Of a stretch of DNA of 64,000 nt, positions 1-8,926 are shown one piece after another. The notes below the pieces were generated by a model that was not told where the DNA came from, did not search any database, and worked only from the letters and a program-made list of their open reading frames with translations. Positions within the stretch are counted from its first letter, which is position 1; the number at the start of each line of letters is the position of its first letter. Source of the stretch: Lacticaseibacillus rhamnosus (lineage in GTDB: Bacteria > Bacillota > Bacilli > Lactobacillales > Lactobacillaceae); assembly GCF_900636965.1 (NCBI RefSeq), contig NZ_LR134331.1, positions 2,790,001 to 2,854,000 on the forward strand. Reading direction: 5' to 3'. A program made the translations under genes and the position numbers.

Positions 1-86
1 GCTTGTTGCAAGGCATCTTGCCAATCTTTTGCCGGTTCGGGCCGAATATCGACCAAATCCTTGCCCAAAAAGTCTTTCAGTAACAT
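1..86 (-). CDS. Probable PTS EIIA of ascorbate (Ula) type, N-terminal fragment
   Basis: Only the first 28 codons lie in the window; the gene runs off the left edge. The ATG at 84-86 follows a good ribosome site (GGTGGGG). The peptide begins MLLKDFLGKDLVDI and continues with a segment containing DWQDAL, which resembles the start of ascorbate/mannitol-class EIIA proteins. It lies 23 bp downstream of the lactonase gene on the same strand. That is the expected place for the EIIA that phosphorylates L-ascorbate during uptake. The assignment rests on context plus a short N-terminus, so another EIIA class is possible. Confidence 0.55.
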   Translation of the reverse strand, partial: MLLKDFLGKDLVDIRPEPAKDWQDALQQ

Positions 87-109
87 TGTTGATCCCCACC
101 TCACCTGTT

Positions 110-1180
110 TTATAGAAATGCCGGGAATGGCGTATCGTTTGGTACCGAGAATGTATCGTGGAAACCGCGGTCATACATGAATTCCATCCGATCCTTGTCA
201 TCCGGAAAAGTGAATTCACCGCCGACTTGCCAGATAAACGGCTTGAACTTGTATTGCAGCCGGTCTTTCCGCATTTTCCATAGCGCTTCGATTTCCTTCG
301 GGTCAGCCATAAAGTTTGTCCAGATATCGTAATGAACCGGAATAACGACTTTTGTCTTCAGTGATTCAGCCATGCGTAAAATGTCAATTGAAGTTACTTT
401 GTCGGTAATGCCACGGGGATTTTCGCCGTATGCCCCTAACGCAACGTCAATTTTGTTTTCGTTACCATGCTTGGCAAATAGGTTGGAGTAATGCGAATCT
501 GCGGCGTGGTATAAATTTCCGCCCGTGGTTTCAAACAGATAGTTGACGGCAATCTTGTTCATATCTTGCGGCAGTTTACCCGCAAGCTGAACATTCGGAT
601 CGTCTTCGGTCACTAATGCGGTCCGATCAAAACTTTCAAGCACTTTGACCTTGGTTTCGCCAATTGTCACAACATCCCCCGGTTTGACAACCACCGTCTT
701 TTCAGCCGGAACGCCCCAGCCTTGCCAAATTTCACAAACTTTTTCCGGCCCATAGAATTTTGCATCCGGGCAATTGGCATTAACTGCTGCCGCCGTGTTG
801 ATGTCGAGATGATCGCTATGAATATGACTCACAAACAATGCGTCCACATTCTTAATGGCAAATGGGTCAATCACAAATGGCTGGTTGCGCAGGTTTGGCT
901 GCATCTGCTGTACCCCGCTCATCCGCATCATCTGGTGACCTTTGCGCATCATCCCGCTACCATGTGACCGCTTACCAGTGCCGCACCACATATCAACTAA
1001 AATGTTGGTTGCTTCTGCCGTCTTCAACCAGATGCCGGTACATCCCAGCCACCACATTGAAAAAGTCCCTGGTTTGACCTGTTTATCCGCGATTTCTTCA
1101 TTCAACCAAGTACCCCATTCTGGAAAAGTGTTAAGAATCCAGTCTTCACGCGTCACGTTATTGATCGTCTTATCTGCCAT
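110..1180 (-). CDS. ulaG: L-ascorbate-6-phosphate lactonase UlaG
   Basis: A 356-residue metallo-beta-lactamase-fold hydrolase, the usual UlaG length. It is expected to open the lactone ring of L-ascorbate 6-phosphate, made by the Ula PTS, giving 3-keto-L-gulonate 6-phosphate in the cytoplasm. The metal-binding HxHxDH signature is visible as SHIHSDHLD near residue 120. Further metal-ligand histidines are plausible in HAADSHYSN and VIPVHYD. It is first in a leftward operon with a PTS EIIA gene. The start is supported by AAGGAGGAAC upstream of the ATG. A possible catabolite-repression site lies just upstream (1234-1247). Confidence 0.9.
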   Translation of the reverse strand: MADKTINNVTREDWILNTFPEWGTWLNEEIADKQVKPGTFSMWWLGCTGIWLKTAEATNILVDMWCGTGKRSHGSGMMRKGHQMMRMSGVQQMQPNLRNQPFVIDPFAIKNVDALFVSHIHSDHLDINTAAAVNANCPDAKFYGPEKVCEIWQGWGVPAEKTVVVKPGDVVTIGETKVKVLESFDRTALVTEDDPNVQLAGKLPQDMNKIAVNYLFETTGGNLYHAADSHYSNLFAKHGNENKIDVALGAYGENPRGITDKVTSIDILRMAESLKTKVVIPVHYDIWTNFMADPKEIEALWKMRKDRLQYKFKPFIWQVGGEFTFPDDKDRMEFMYDRGFHDTFSVPNDTPFPAFL

Positions 1181-1233
1181 GATGTTCCTCCTTAAATTCG
1201 TTTCCCGATTTCACTTTTTATGTTATGGAATAT

Positions 1234-1247
1234 TGATTGCGCTTACA
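1234..1247 (-). promoter_or_regulatory. Candidate cre site upstream of ulaG
   Basis: Read on the minus strand the sequence is TGTAAGCGCAATCA. It matches the Firmicutes CcpA consensus TGWNANCGNTNWCA at all but one position. It lies about 55 bp upstream of the ulaG start, a reasonable place for catabolite repression of ascorbate use. The call is from motif match only. Confidence 0.4.
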
Positions 1248-1689
1248 ACACCGCTATATGCACCTTTTGCGGATTATATGACCTTTTATGAACTTTATAT
1301 GCATCTTAGCAAAGACGATCTGCTTCTTTTTATGAATCAAATCATATTTCATATTGGATAAATACATAAAATACATGTTGAAATAACTGCCGACCTCAAA
1401 ATCGATCCAGAATTCTCGTTGGAAAAATTTGCGACCATGTCTGTAAAAAACATCACAATTTAGTTAAACCTGATTTAATCTATAAACTTTATCTACGGAA
1501 ATTGCCTAATCAGTACCGCCATCCTACGTGCATAAATTTATCCACTTTTACTAGTAGATTTATTAAACGCTATTTGAATTTAAATTAAACAAATTATTCG
1601 GCAAAATAGGGCGCGAACCGTTTCTGAATATTTTGACGATTCTTTAAGATTTCATTACTTTCGCCACCACCCAAAAGCGCCCAGGTTGC
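1248..1689. other. AT-rich intergenic stretch without recognisable gene
   Basis: No reading frame here has both a ribosome site and protein-like composition. The sequence is clearly more AT-rich than the flanking genes. Together with the gene remnant at 1690-1938 it looks like decayed DNA between the ula operon and the proteinase gene. Confidence 0.5.
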
Positions 1690-1938
1690 TAGGGAACCAT
1701 CTACCGATCAAGTAAAATATGCGTCAGTTATATCAACTCATTTTCGCTTCACTATTTTGGGATACCTAACTTTTATTTACCTATCGCATTGGTTCTGATT
1801 GGCAGCAATGAAATGCAAACGAGAAAACGCTACTTTAGCCGCCACTATCAGGAAAAGTTTTCACTGACCGAAATTTTCATTTGGCGCTTGACACAGGCGG
1901 CAGGGGGTTATAAGCTTGCGGTTATTAAGAAGAAATGA
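1690..1938 (+). pseudogene. Decayed 3' end of an unidentified gene
   Basis: An open frame runs about 80 codons from an upstream stop (TAG near 1690) to a TGA at 1936-1938, without a convincing start or ribosome site. The translation looks protein-like: a hydrophobic part (PNFYLPIALVLIGSNEMQ), then a basic amphipathic part, ending in AGGYKLAVIKKK. It is on the same strand as the proteinase gene that starts 98 bp later. I do not recognise the family. It is most simply read as the C-terminal remnant of a membrane-associated protein, but it could be a chance frame. Confidence 0.35.
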
Positions 1939-2035
1939 GATTATTTTGTCTAAAATGTGATTTCTTTGGGTATTTTGGTGTTTTATTTTCAGATTCATTT
2001 TTTCTTAATACCATTTAAGAGGGGGACGGGCGTTT

Positions 2036-5000
2036 ATGAACAAGAATGCGACGATCGAAGCGAAACGTCACTATAAGATGTACAAGGCCGGATCTAGATG
2101 GATGACGGCTGCCATTATCACATTTGGGACGAGTTTAGTTGTTTTAGGCGGTACTGCCACCCAGTCGGTTTCAGCTGATACCAAGACACCGACTGCAGAC
2201 AAAACGACGCAACCTGTCAACCAAGCTCAGACGCAGACGGCGACATCAACGGCAAGTAGTCAAGCGACCACTGCTGATGCCAAGGATAAGACAGCTGAGA
2301 CACAACCAACAACCACCACTACGACTAAGCAAGTAACCGCACAGTCGCAGGCCGCACCATCGACAGCTACCAAGGCTCAATCACAGGCAAGCACAACGAA
2401 CCAGGCGCAACCGGCAGCAGCAACTAAAGTTCAAACCGGTACGCCGTCATCTGGTGCCAACACGCAACCAGCTGCTAACACCGCCACAACCAAAAGCGCA
2501 ACATCCACGGCATCATCTGCTGCAACGCAATCGGCCGCACCGGCTAGCAATGCTGCAACCACGAACGCCGCCAAGACCCAATCTACGGCCGCAACCACAA
2601 CCGATCCAGGACCGGCCAACCAAGACACTTTGACTAAGGGTAACGTTAAGGGTTTATGGAATGAAGGCTATCAAGGCCAGGGAATGGTTGTCGCAGTCAT
2701 TGATTCAGGGGTTCAGGCTCACGACGACTTACGCCTCAGTGATGACAGCACCGCCGCCATCACCAAAGAAAAAGCCGAAGCTGCCATTTCCAAATTAGGC
2801 TATGGGTCGTACGTCAACAGTAAGATTCCATTTGCTTACGATTACGTCAATAACGACAGCGTCAACACCGGGACCACGGTGGCTGGCTCTACCCACGGCG
2901 AACACGTTGCCGGTATCATCGCGGCTAACGGTACGACCGCTGACGGCGCAACCGGCAATGAAAAAGCCACCACTTACGTAAAAGGGGTGGCGCCTGAAGC
3001 ACAAATTCTTGCGATGCAGGTCATCGATGAATTCGCGGATGAAAATGCTAATGATATTTCGCGCGCAATTCGCGATGCCGTAACGCTCGGTGCCAACGCC
3101 ATTCAAATGTCACTAGGCATCGGCGTTACCGAGCAGGATCTCACTGACGAAGAACAAGCAGCCGTGCAGTATGCCACTGATCACGGTGTTTTCGTCTCCA
3201 TTTCTGCTGGGAACAATGCCAACGCAGGCAGCATTATCGGTTCCAAAACGTCCAATGATATCTCCACGGCTTACTCGCCAAAAAATGATTCAACCATCGG
3301 CGATCCAGGTGCAGCGGCTTCTGCAATGACGGTCGCAGCTGAAAAGAGTGCAACCGGTGACAAATCAGAAATGGACGGCTTTTCATCATGGGGGCCAATG
3401 GCGGACTACACCTTGAAACCGGATATTTCCGCGCCTGGTGATAACGTCATTTCCACGGCGATCGATCCAACGACCAATACCCAAACCTATGCCACTGAAT
3501 CAGGAACTTCCATGGCTGGTCCTTACAATGCCGGCGCGGCTTTGCTTGTGATGCAAAAAATCAAAGCAACTCGGCCTGACCTGCAAGGAGCCGACCTTGT
3601 CAAAGCGGTCAAACTCGCGCTCATGAATGCCGCCGATCCAATGAAGGATATCAATTATCCTGATACTTACATCTCTCCTCGACGTCAAGGAGCTGGCCAA
3701 ATCGACGTCTCCAAAGCCGGCGATCTAACCGTTAGCGCTGAAGGCAACAAAGACGCCGGTTCGGTTTCGCTAGGCAAAATTGGTCAAACCACAAGCTTCA
3801 CCGTGACACTGACCAACCATGGTAAGACCGCGCAAAATTACGTTGTCGATACCAACGGCGGTCCGCTCACGCAAGTTCAAGATACCAGCAATGGCAACAC
3901 CGTCCACGATAAGACCCTCATCGGTGCAACTGTGAATACGGACACAGCCAACTTCACGCTTGCTGCTGGCGAAACCAAGACTGTCACCTTTAAGCTATCC
4001 CTCGACAATACTGTCGCGGCTAACCAGCTTGTTGAAGGCTTCCTAACCTTTAAGGCCGGCGATACCTCGCAAACAATCAGCGTGCCGTACTTAGGTTACT
4101 ATGGCGATCTCACCACAGAACAGGTAGTTGATGCGTCTGCCAACAGCGGCGAGTCCATTTTTAATGGCGGCTATTTGGTTGATGGCGCCAACACACCACT
4201 AGGGGTCACCGACTCAGCATCACTCAGCAGCCTTGTGAACACAGATACAACCGGCAAGTATACTTGGACGCTGGTTCCAACCTACGTCGACAACAAAAAG
4301 GTTTCATTTTCACCCAATGGCGATGGTGCCAGCGACACCGTCTATCCATATGTATTTTCCAAGCAGAACCTCAAGTCCGTTACCATCCAGATTCTAGATG
4401 CACAAGGCCATGTGGTTCGCGTGTTGGATAAGGAAAACAACACGACCAAGTCCTATCTGCAAAATGGGAATAGCTACAACTCTGACTTAGGACTGAGCAC
4501 GGATATGCGTCTCGATCCAAATGCCTTCACTTGGGATGGCAAAGTTTACGACCAAGCAACCGGTAAATATGTCACTGCCCCAGACGGCAAATATACTTAT
4601 CGTCTGGTGACCGAACAATACAACACCGGCGCTCAGCAAAATCAGGACTTTGATTTACCGGTCACCGTAGATACGGTTGCACCGACTTTGACAGGTCTGA
4701 GTTATCAAAACGGTCGCGTCACCGTTAACTACAACGATCAAGGTGCGGGTTTCACCAAGTTCAGTGACATCGCGTTGAAGATCGGTGGCAAAGCTTATGG
4801 CGTCAGTCTGAACAACAACGGCCAGAATAACGATGGTACCTTGAGCTTTGACCTCACCGCAGCCCAAAAAGCTGCACTTGAAAGCAGCGATGGCAGTTTA
4901 ACTCTGACGCTAACCGATGTCGCCGGTAATAAAACCAGCAAAACGCTGCAGGCGGTCACCGGTACCCACCAAGCAACAACGCCAACAGCAACAACCGCCA

Positions 5001-6520
5001 ATGTGGCACCGCAGTTCAGCTGGAAAGTTGGCGATGGCCCATACAACCACTGGCGTACAGATGGCTTCGTTCAAGCAGTATCCGATCAAACTAGCTTTAC
5101 GGCCTATGCTCAAGTTCCAGCTGGCGTTGATTGGATTGTCTATGCCACCGACGCCATGACTGGTAAAGTCTTCTCCGGTAAAGTTGACACGAAGACCGGC
5201 AATGTCACCTTTAACTTAACCGCATCCGCTCCATACGGCGACTTTGTGGGTACCGTCCTCGCGCCAACAGCTGATTTTGGTACCTATGAACAAGCCGGCC
5301 GCGCTAACGGAGATGAAATGGTCGTCTTCCTGGATACAGATGGCACCGCGGGATATGGCCACTTCAGCCAGAAGGATCCTCACGTCGCGGTACCGCTGCA
5401 AGATAACGCTAAAGCCGCGGCTAATGTGAAAACAACCAGCGGCGCTCCGGTATTGGGTGGTCGTGCCTTTTCTCAAATCACCACCCACGCACAACCAACG
5501 GAAGGGCTGACGTTTGATAAATTCAACGACAATTCCTTCACCTTGGTCGGCGCCGATAAAGTAGCTGACATCTACAATGCCAAAACAGGTCAATTAACCA
5601 TCACCGGTCATGTTGATCAGCCAGCCGGCAAGACGTTAACCGTCACCAGTGCAACCGAGCCTGCGAAGACGGTCACGATTGGTGCAGACGGCAAGTTCAG
5701 CTTTACCGTGCCATTCAAAGCCGCAGAACAACAAGCGATCGGCTATCGGCTGACCTCGACCGCCACTGATGGGTCCAAAAAGACTCAAACCGCGTATGGC
5801 GAGCTGCAAATTTACCTCGACACCATTTTCCCAACGCTGAATATGCCGCAAGCTGATACGTTGCAGGTTGATGACAAAGGCAATTACGAAATCACCACAA
5901 CCAGCGACACCTTCACCGTTTCCGGAACCGTTAACGACAACATCAATGGCTACCGCCTCTACACAAACGGCGATAACATCGTGCACCAGAAGAATCTAGC
6001 TGGGTTCAACAACCACCTTGATCCGCTGTCAACGACTTCCAACCCATATGGTGCAGCCGCCTTCACGCAAACCTATCAATTAGCAGACGGCGACAATTAC
6101 TTCACCATCACCGCGGTTGATATGGTCGGCAATAAAGTCACCAAGATCTTCCACGTGATTAAGACCAAGGCAACAACGCCAACGACACCAGAAACTCCGA
6201 AGACGCCAACGCCGACGCCAAAACCAGGCACGGGCGATCAAACTGGCACGGAAAATCCTAAAGGGCCTACCACTACTCCGAAAACGGATGAGCAAGGCAA
6301 AACCAATCCGACACCAAAATTCGTTGATTTGACAAACACCACCAAGGGCCAAGACAAAACCGGTACTACTGCTGCAACTGGCAAGAACACCAAACAAACC
6401 GCCGCAGCCAAAACCATGCCGCAAGCTGGTGAAGCGCAAAGTCCACTGGCTGTTCTTGGCCTTGCAATCCTAAGCATGCTCGGCTTGGCAGGATTCGTAT
6501 CACGTAAAAAGCGCGTCTAA
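2036..6520 (+). CDS. Cell-wall-anchored subtilisin-like proteinase (PrtP/PrtR type, no PA domain)
   Basis: A 1494-residue secreted S8 serine protease, expected to cut caseins or other extracellular proteins at the cell surface. Residues 11-50 form a KxYKxGKxW-type signal peptide (HYKMYKAGSRW). Residues about 50-195 are a Thr/Ala/Gln-rich low-complexity stretch. The catalytic domain follows with Asp223 (VIDSG), His287 (THGEHVAG), Asn393 (SAGNN) and Ser492 (SGTSMAGP). His and Ser are only about 205 residues apart, so the protease-associated insert of dairy PrtP is missing. Fn3-like and Ig-like beta modules follow, including FSPNGDG near 760. The C-terminus has a Pro/Thr-rich wall-spanning region, the sorting motif MPQAGE, a membrane helix and RKKRV. 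The ribosome site is GAGGGGGA. Confidence 0.93.
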   Translation: MNKNATIEAKRHYKMYKAGSRWMTAAIITFGTSLVVLGGTATQSVSADTKTPTADKTTQPVNQAQTQTATSTASSQATTADAKDKTAETQPTTTTTTKQVTAQSQAAPSTATKAQSQASTTNQAQPAAATKVQTGTPSSGANTQPAANTATTKSATSTASSAATQSAAPASNAATTNAAKTQSTAATTTDPGPANQDTLTKGNVKGLWNEGYQGQGMVVAVIDSGVQAHDDLRLSDDSTAAITKEKAEAAISKLGYGSYVNSKIPFAYDYVNNDSVNTGTTVAGSTHGEHVAGIIAANGTTADGATGNEKATTYVKGVAPEAQILAMQVIDEFADENANDISRAIRDAVTLGANAIQMSLGIGVTEQDLTDEEQAAVQYATDHGVFVSISAGNNANAGSIIGSKTSNDISTAYSPKNDSTIGDPGAAASAMTVAAEKSATGDKSEMDGFSSWGPMADYTLKPDISAPGDNVISTAIDPTTNTQTYATESGTSMAGPYNAGAALLVMQKIKATRPDLQGADLVKAVKLALMNAADPMKDINYPDTYISPRRQGAGQIDVSKAGDLTVSAEGNKDAGSVSLGKIGQTTSFTVTLTNHGKTAQNYVVDTNGGPLTQVQDTSNGNTVHDKTLIGATVNTDTANFTLAAGETKTVTFKLSLDNTVAANQLVEGFLTFKAGDTSQTISVPYLGYYGDLTTEQVVDASANSGESIFNGGYLVDGANTPLGVTDSASLSSLVNTDTTGKYTWTLVPTYVDNKKVSFSPNGDGASDTVYPYVFSKQNLKSVTIQILDAQGHVVRVLDKENNTTKSYLQNGNSYNSDLGLSTDMRLDPNAFTWDGKVYDQATGKYVTAPDGKYTYRLVTEQYNTGAQQNQDFDLPVTVDTVAPTLTGLSYQNGRVTVNYNDQGAGFTKFSDIALKIGGKAYGVSLNNNGQNNDGTLSFDLTAAQKAALESSDGSLTLTLTDVAGNKTSKTLQAVTGTHQATTPTATTANVAPQFSWKVGDGPYNHWRTDGFVQAVSDQTSFTAYAQVPAGVDWIVYATDAMTGKVFSGKVDTKTGNVTFNLTASAPYGDFVGTVLAPTADFGTYEQAGRANGDEMVVFLDTDGTAGYGHFSQKDPHVAVPLQDNAKAAANVKTTSGAPVLGGRAFSQITTHAQPTEGLTFDKFNDNSFTLVGADKVADIYNAKTGQLTITGHVDQPAGKTLTVTSATEPAKTVTIGADGKFSFTVPFKAAEQQAIGYRLTSTATDGSKKTQTAYGELQIYLDTIFPTLNMPQADTLQVDDKGNYEITTTSDTFTVSGTVNDNINGYRLYTNGDNIVHQKNLAGFNNHLDPLSTTSNPYGAAAFTQTYQLADGDNYFTITAVDMVGNKVTKIFHVIKTKATTPTTPETPKTPTPTPKPGTGDQTGTENPKGPTTTPKTDEQGKTNPTPKFVDLTNTTKGQDKTGTTAATGKNTKQTAAAKTMPQAGEAQSPLAVLGLAILSMLGLAGFVSRKKRV

Positions 6521-6569
6521 GCCAATCAATCTTGGTTAAGGTTGAATAGGAAAGGAAGGAGTTGAGAGT

Positions 6570-6836
6570 ATGCAGCCCGTCACCATTACAAATCTTGATC
6601 GGCTCTTAACGGCGCTGATTCAAGCCAAACAACGCGGTGACCTGGAGCAAACCGTTATTGACTGTCTGCCAGTCGAACCCGGCGATGCCCATATTTTCGG
6701 CGTCCGGGCAGACAACGGTGAAATCAAGCCGCTCATTCGCTTCCGCTTTGATCAACCTTTGCCTGCCGATTATGCTGCCGTACTCAAGCGTCATGGGTTT
6801 CAGCTTACTGTTGAGCATTTTAAGCAAGTGCCATGA
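6570..6836 (+). CDS. Small conserved-looking protein of unknown function
   Basis: An 88-residue soluble, mildly acidic protein starting MQPVTITNLDRLLTALIQAK. It has a strong ribosome site (GGAAGGAG) 8 bp before the ATG and lies 49 bp after the proteinase gene. It is followed by an intrinsic terminator, so it may be cotranscribed with the proteinase. There is no signal peptide, membrane helix or motif I recognise. Composition and codon use look genuine. Function unknown. Confidence 0.6.
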   Translation: MQPVTITNLDRLLTALIQAKQRGDLEQTVIDCLPVEPGDAHIFGVRADNGEIKPLIRFRFDQPLPADYAAVLKRHGFQLTVEHFKQVP

Positions 6837-6893
6837 GTGAATGGCAGCGCATTGAGGCGTAGATTCGGTTGGGATGTGTTTTATCTGTAAATT

Positions 6894-6945
6894 AAAACAG
6901 GCATTGTACCAGTGTTTTGGGCTGGTAGGATGCCTGTTTTTTTCT
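6894..6945. terminator. Intrinsic terminator, likely bidirectional
   Basis: AAAACAGGCAT pairs with ATGCCTGTTTT across a GC-containing loop region and is followed by a T-run. The reverse strand also ends in a T-rich tract. It separates the rightward proteinase unit from the leftward sugK-asnA2-pepV-alfR2 operon. Confidence 0.75.
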
Positions 6946-7036
6946 TTTGAAACACGTCAGGATTAAGTGAACTGAGAAAAAATTAACCAATCTTTTGCAT
7001 ATGAACTAATTTTTCATAATCAATGCCTCACGCTTT

Positions 7037-7933
7037 TTAACGTTCCACCAGCGGCACCACCGCCCCAACTAAATTCGCATCGTTGCGATACTTAGCCGCC
7101 ACAATCTCCGGAAGCTTAATCGTCCTCGCTGCAAGTGGCGTTACCTGCAGATAGGTAGCAACCCGTGCCCGGATTTCGTCGATGACACGTGATTGGACGC
7201 TAATCCCGCCGCCGATGACGATCTTTTCCAGGTCTAGAACGGTTTGTATGTTGTAGATCATCGCCGCCACGCCTTGAGTGAAGGTGGCTAGGATTGCAGC
7301 GGCGGGTGTGTCGGGCTTGAGGGCTTTAAAGACGCGTGGGCCAAGATTGTGGCCGCGAATGTGTTGGGCAGCAGCCATAGCGTTGACGGTTTTGACTGCT
7401 GAAAGTCCGGCGGCAGTTTGCGCGCGGGTGATGGGGTTGAGGCCGTTGGTAATCATAAAACTCGGCTCGCCACTGACATCATGACTGCCGGTATAGAGTG
7501 TCCCGTTTAAAAACAGTGCGGCTCCTACCCCAGTCCCCAGCACGATCATGGCGCTGTTGATGGTGCCGGCGAGCTTGCCTTGCCAATGTTCGGCTAGGGC
7601 AGCAGCATTGCCATCATTTCCGATCACGACCGGTATGTTTAAATGAGCAGCATCCTTAAGTCGCGCAGCCAGTGGCATTGTTTCTAAAAACGGGAGGGCA
7701 GCACAGGTTTTGACGATGCCTTGCTGCTGATTCACAACGCCAGGCAAGGCCAACCCGACGCCAGCAATTTGTCCTTGATATCGGTGGATCAGCGCCGCCA
7801 TGGCTGCCATAAATTCAGCCCGACTGTTGCGCGCAGTCGGCTGTTTATGTTTCTCCGCGAGCTCGCCTTGCTCCGATACTAACGCATATTTGGTCGAGGT
7901 GCCGCCGACGTCAATTGCCAAGTACTGCTTCAT
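7037..7933 (-). CDS. sugK: ROK-family sugar kinase of the alf-2 locus
   Basis: A ROK-family kinase of 298 residues from the preferred ATG, which has AGAGGA upstream; a GTG six codons earlier is the alternative. The N-terminal ATP-binding motif AIDVGGTSTKYALV and the catalytic-Asp region GNDGNAAALAEHW are clear. The usual ROK zinc cluster CxCGxxGC is absent. It is the last gene of the leftward operon, 30 bp after the glycosylasparaginase gene. In L. casei BL23 the corresponding gene sugK is reported as needed for efficient growth on fucosyl-alpha-1,6-GlcNAc-Asn. Phosphorylation of the released GlcNAc is a plausible role but not shown by the sequence. Confidence 0.85.
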   Translation of the reverse strand: MKQYLAIDVGGTSTKYALVSEQGELAEKHKQPTARNSRAEFMAAMAALIHRYQGQIAGVGLALPGVVNQQQGIVKTCAALPFLETMPLAARLKDAAHLNIPVVIGNDGNAAALAEHWQGKLAGTINSAMIVLGTGVGAALFLNGTLYTGSHDVSGEPSFMITNGLNPITRAQTAAGLSAVKTVNAMAAAQHIRGHNLGPRVFKALKPDTPAAAILATFTQGVAAMIYNIQTVLDLEKIVIGGGISVQSRVIDEIRARVATYLQVTPLAARTIKLPEIVAAKYRNDANLVGAVVPLVER

Positions 7934-7963
7934 GGTAATCCTCTCTTCCACAGTGCGCGATTG

Positions 7964-8926
7964 CTACTTAATCGGCGCCTTGATTCGTTTTTCATACGCA
8001 TCCAGCCATGCTTGGGTGACTGGCGTAATCGTGGTCGTTTGATTCGGATCGGGATTTGCCATGAGGATCACCGGTTTCTGGCTGGCAGTGGCGACGCTGA
8101 AGGTAAATTCCACATTCGTTGCGACTCCCCAATTGCCGGCGCGGTCTAAGGCGATGAGCGAAAATTCACCTGCTTTACCATAACGGCGCTTTAACTTTTC
8201 AATAAACGGATAAACCGCTTCATCGCAAGCTTCTTGCGGCGTGCGGCCTTCACCCATGCGGCGGACGATTTCGTAGGACAGACAGCCCTTCATGATATCT
8301 TCGCCTAACCCGGTTGCCGCGGCGCCCCCGATGTCACTGTCAACATAAAAACCGGATCCGGACAGTGGCGAATCACCAACTCGACCCGGGCGTTTCATAA
8401 ATAAGCCTGATGTTGAGGTCGCCGCGGCCATTGATCCTGTTGGTGCCAGCGTAATAGCGCCCACCGTGTCATGGCCATCGTAAGGTTTGATTTTGGCGTC
8501 AGCGAGTTCGGCCCGGCGCTTTTCCCAACGTTTTTTGGCTCGGTCTGTTAACATATTTCGCATTTCGAAGCCATTTAACTGGGCGTACTGGGTGGCACCT
8601 TGGCCGACAAGAAAGCTGTTGTAATGATCATGGCTGAGCGCGCGGGCGACCGAAACTGCATGAAGCACCTGATGAATGCCGGCAACTGCGCCTTGGGCCA
8701 AAGTGTCGCCATCCATGAAGGCCGCATCCATTTCAACTTCGCCATTTTCATTAGGCAAACCGCCATACCCGACCGATTTGTAATAAGGGTATGCTTCAAC
8801 GGTTTTGATCAATGCTTCCACTGCATCCCCAGCTGTGCCGTTTGCTTGCAGCAGCTGGCTGGCTTTCTTCACGCCATCGTGGGCCATGCGCCAAGTGGCA
8901 ATCACGCCCCAAGTTGTTTCGTTCAT
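7964..8926 (-). CDS. asnA2: N4-(beta-N-acetylglucosaminyl)-L-asparaginase
   Basis: A 320-residue N-terminal-nucleophile hydrolase of the glycosylasparaginase (T2) family. It is expected to split GlcNAc-Asn into aspartate, ammonia and GlcNAc in the cytoplasm. The autocleavage site is visible as HDTVG: cleavage before Thr154 would free the catalytic threonine. Other family motifs are RPGRVGDSPLSGSG, with the Arg and Asp of substrate binding, and AATGLGEDIM. The ATG overlaps the pepV stop codon as ATGA, implying coupled translation. Order and neighbours match asnA2 of the L. casei alf-2 cluster. Confidence 0.92.
   Translation of the reverse strand: MNETTWGVIATWRMAHDGVKKASQLLQANGTAGDAVEALIKTVEAYPYYKSVGYGGLPNENGEVEMDAAFMDGDTLAQGAVAGIHQVLHAVSVARALSHDHYNSFLVGQGATQYAQLNGFEMRNMLTDRAKKRWEKRRAELADAKIKPYDGHDTVGAITLAPTGSMAAATSTSGLFMKRPGRVGDSPLSGSGFYVDSDIGGAAATGLGEDIMKGCLSYEIVRRMGEGRTPQEACDEAVYPFIEKLKRRYGKAGEFSLIALDRAGNWGVATNVEFTFSVATASQKPVILMANPDPNQTTTITPVTQAWLDAYEKRIKAPIK

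Noticed and set aside
722-1361. Three rightward open frames overlapping ulaG and its upstream region
   Set aside because: They are antisense to the well-supported lactonase gene, have no ribosome sites and have Cys/His-rich translations typical of shadow frames.
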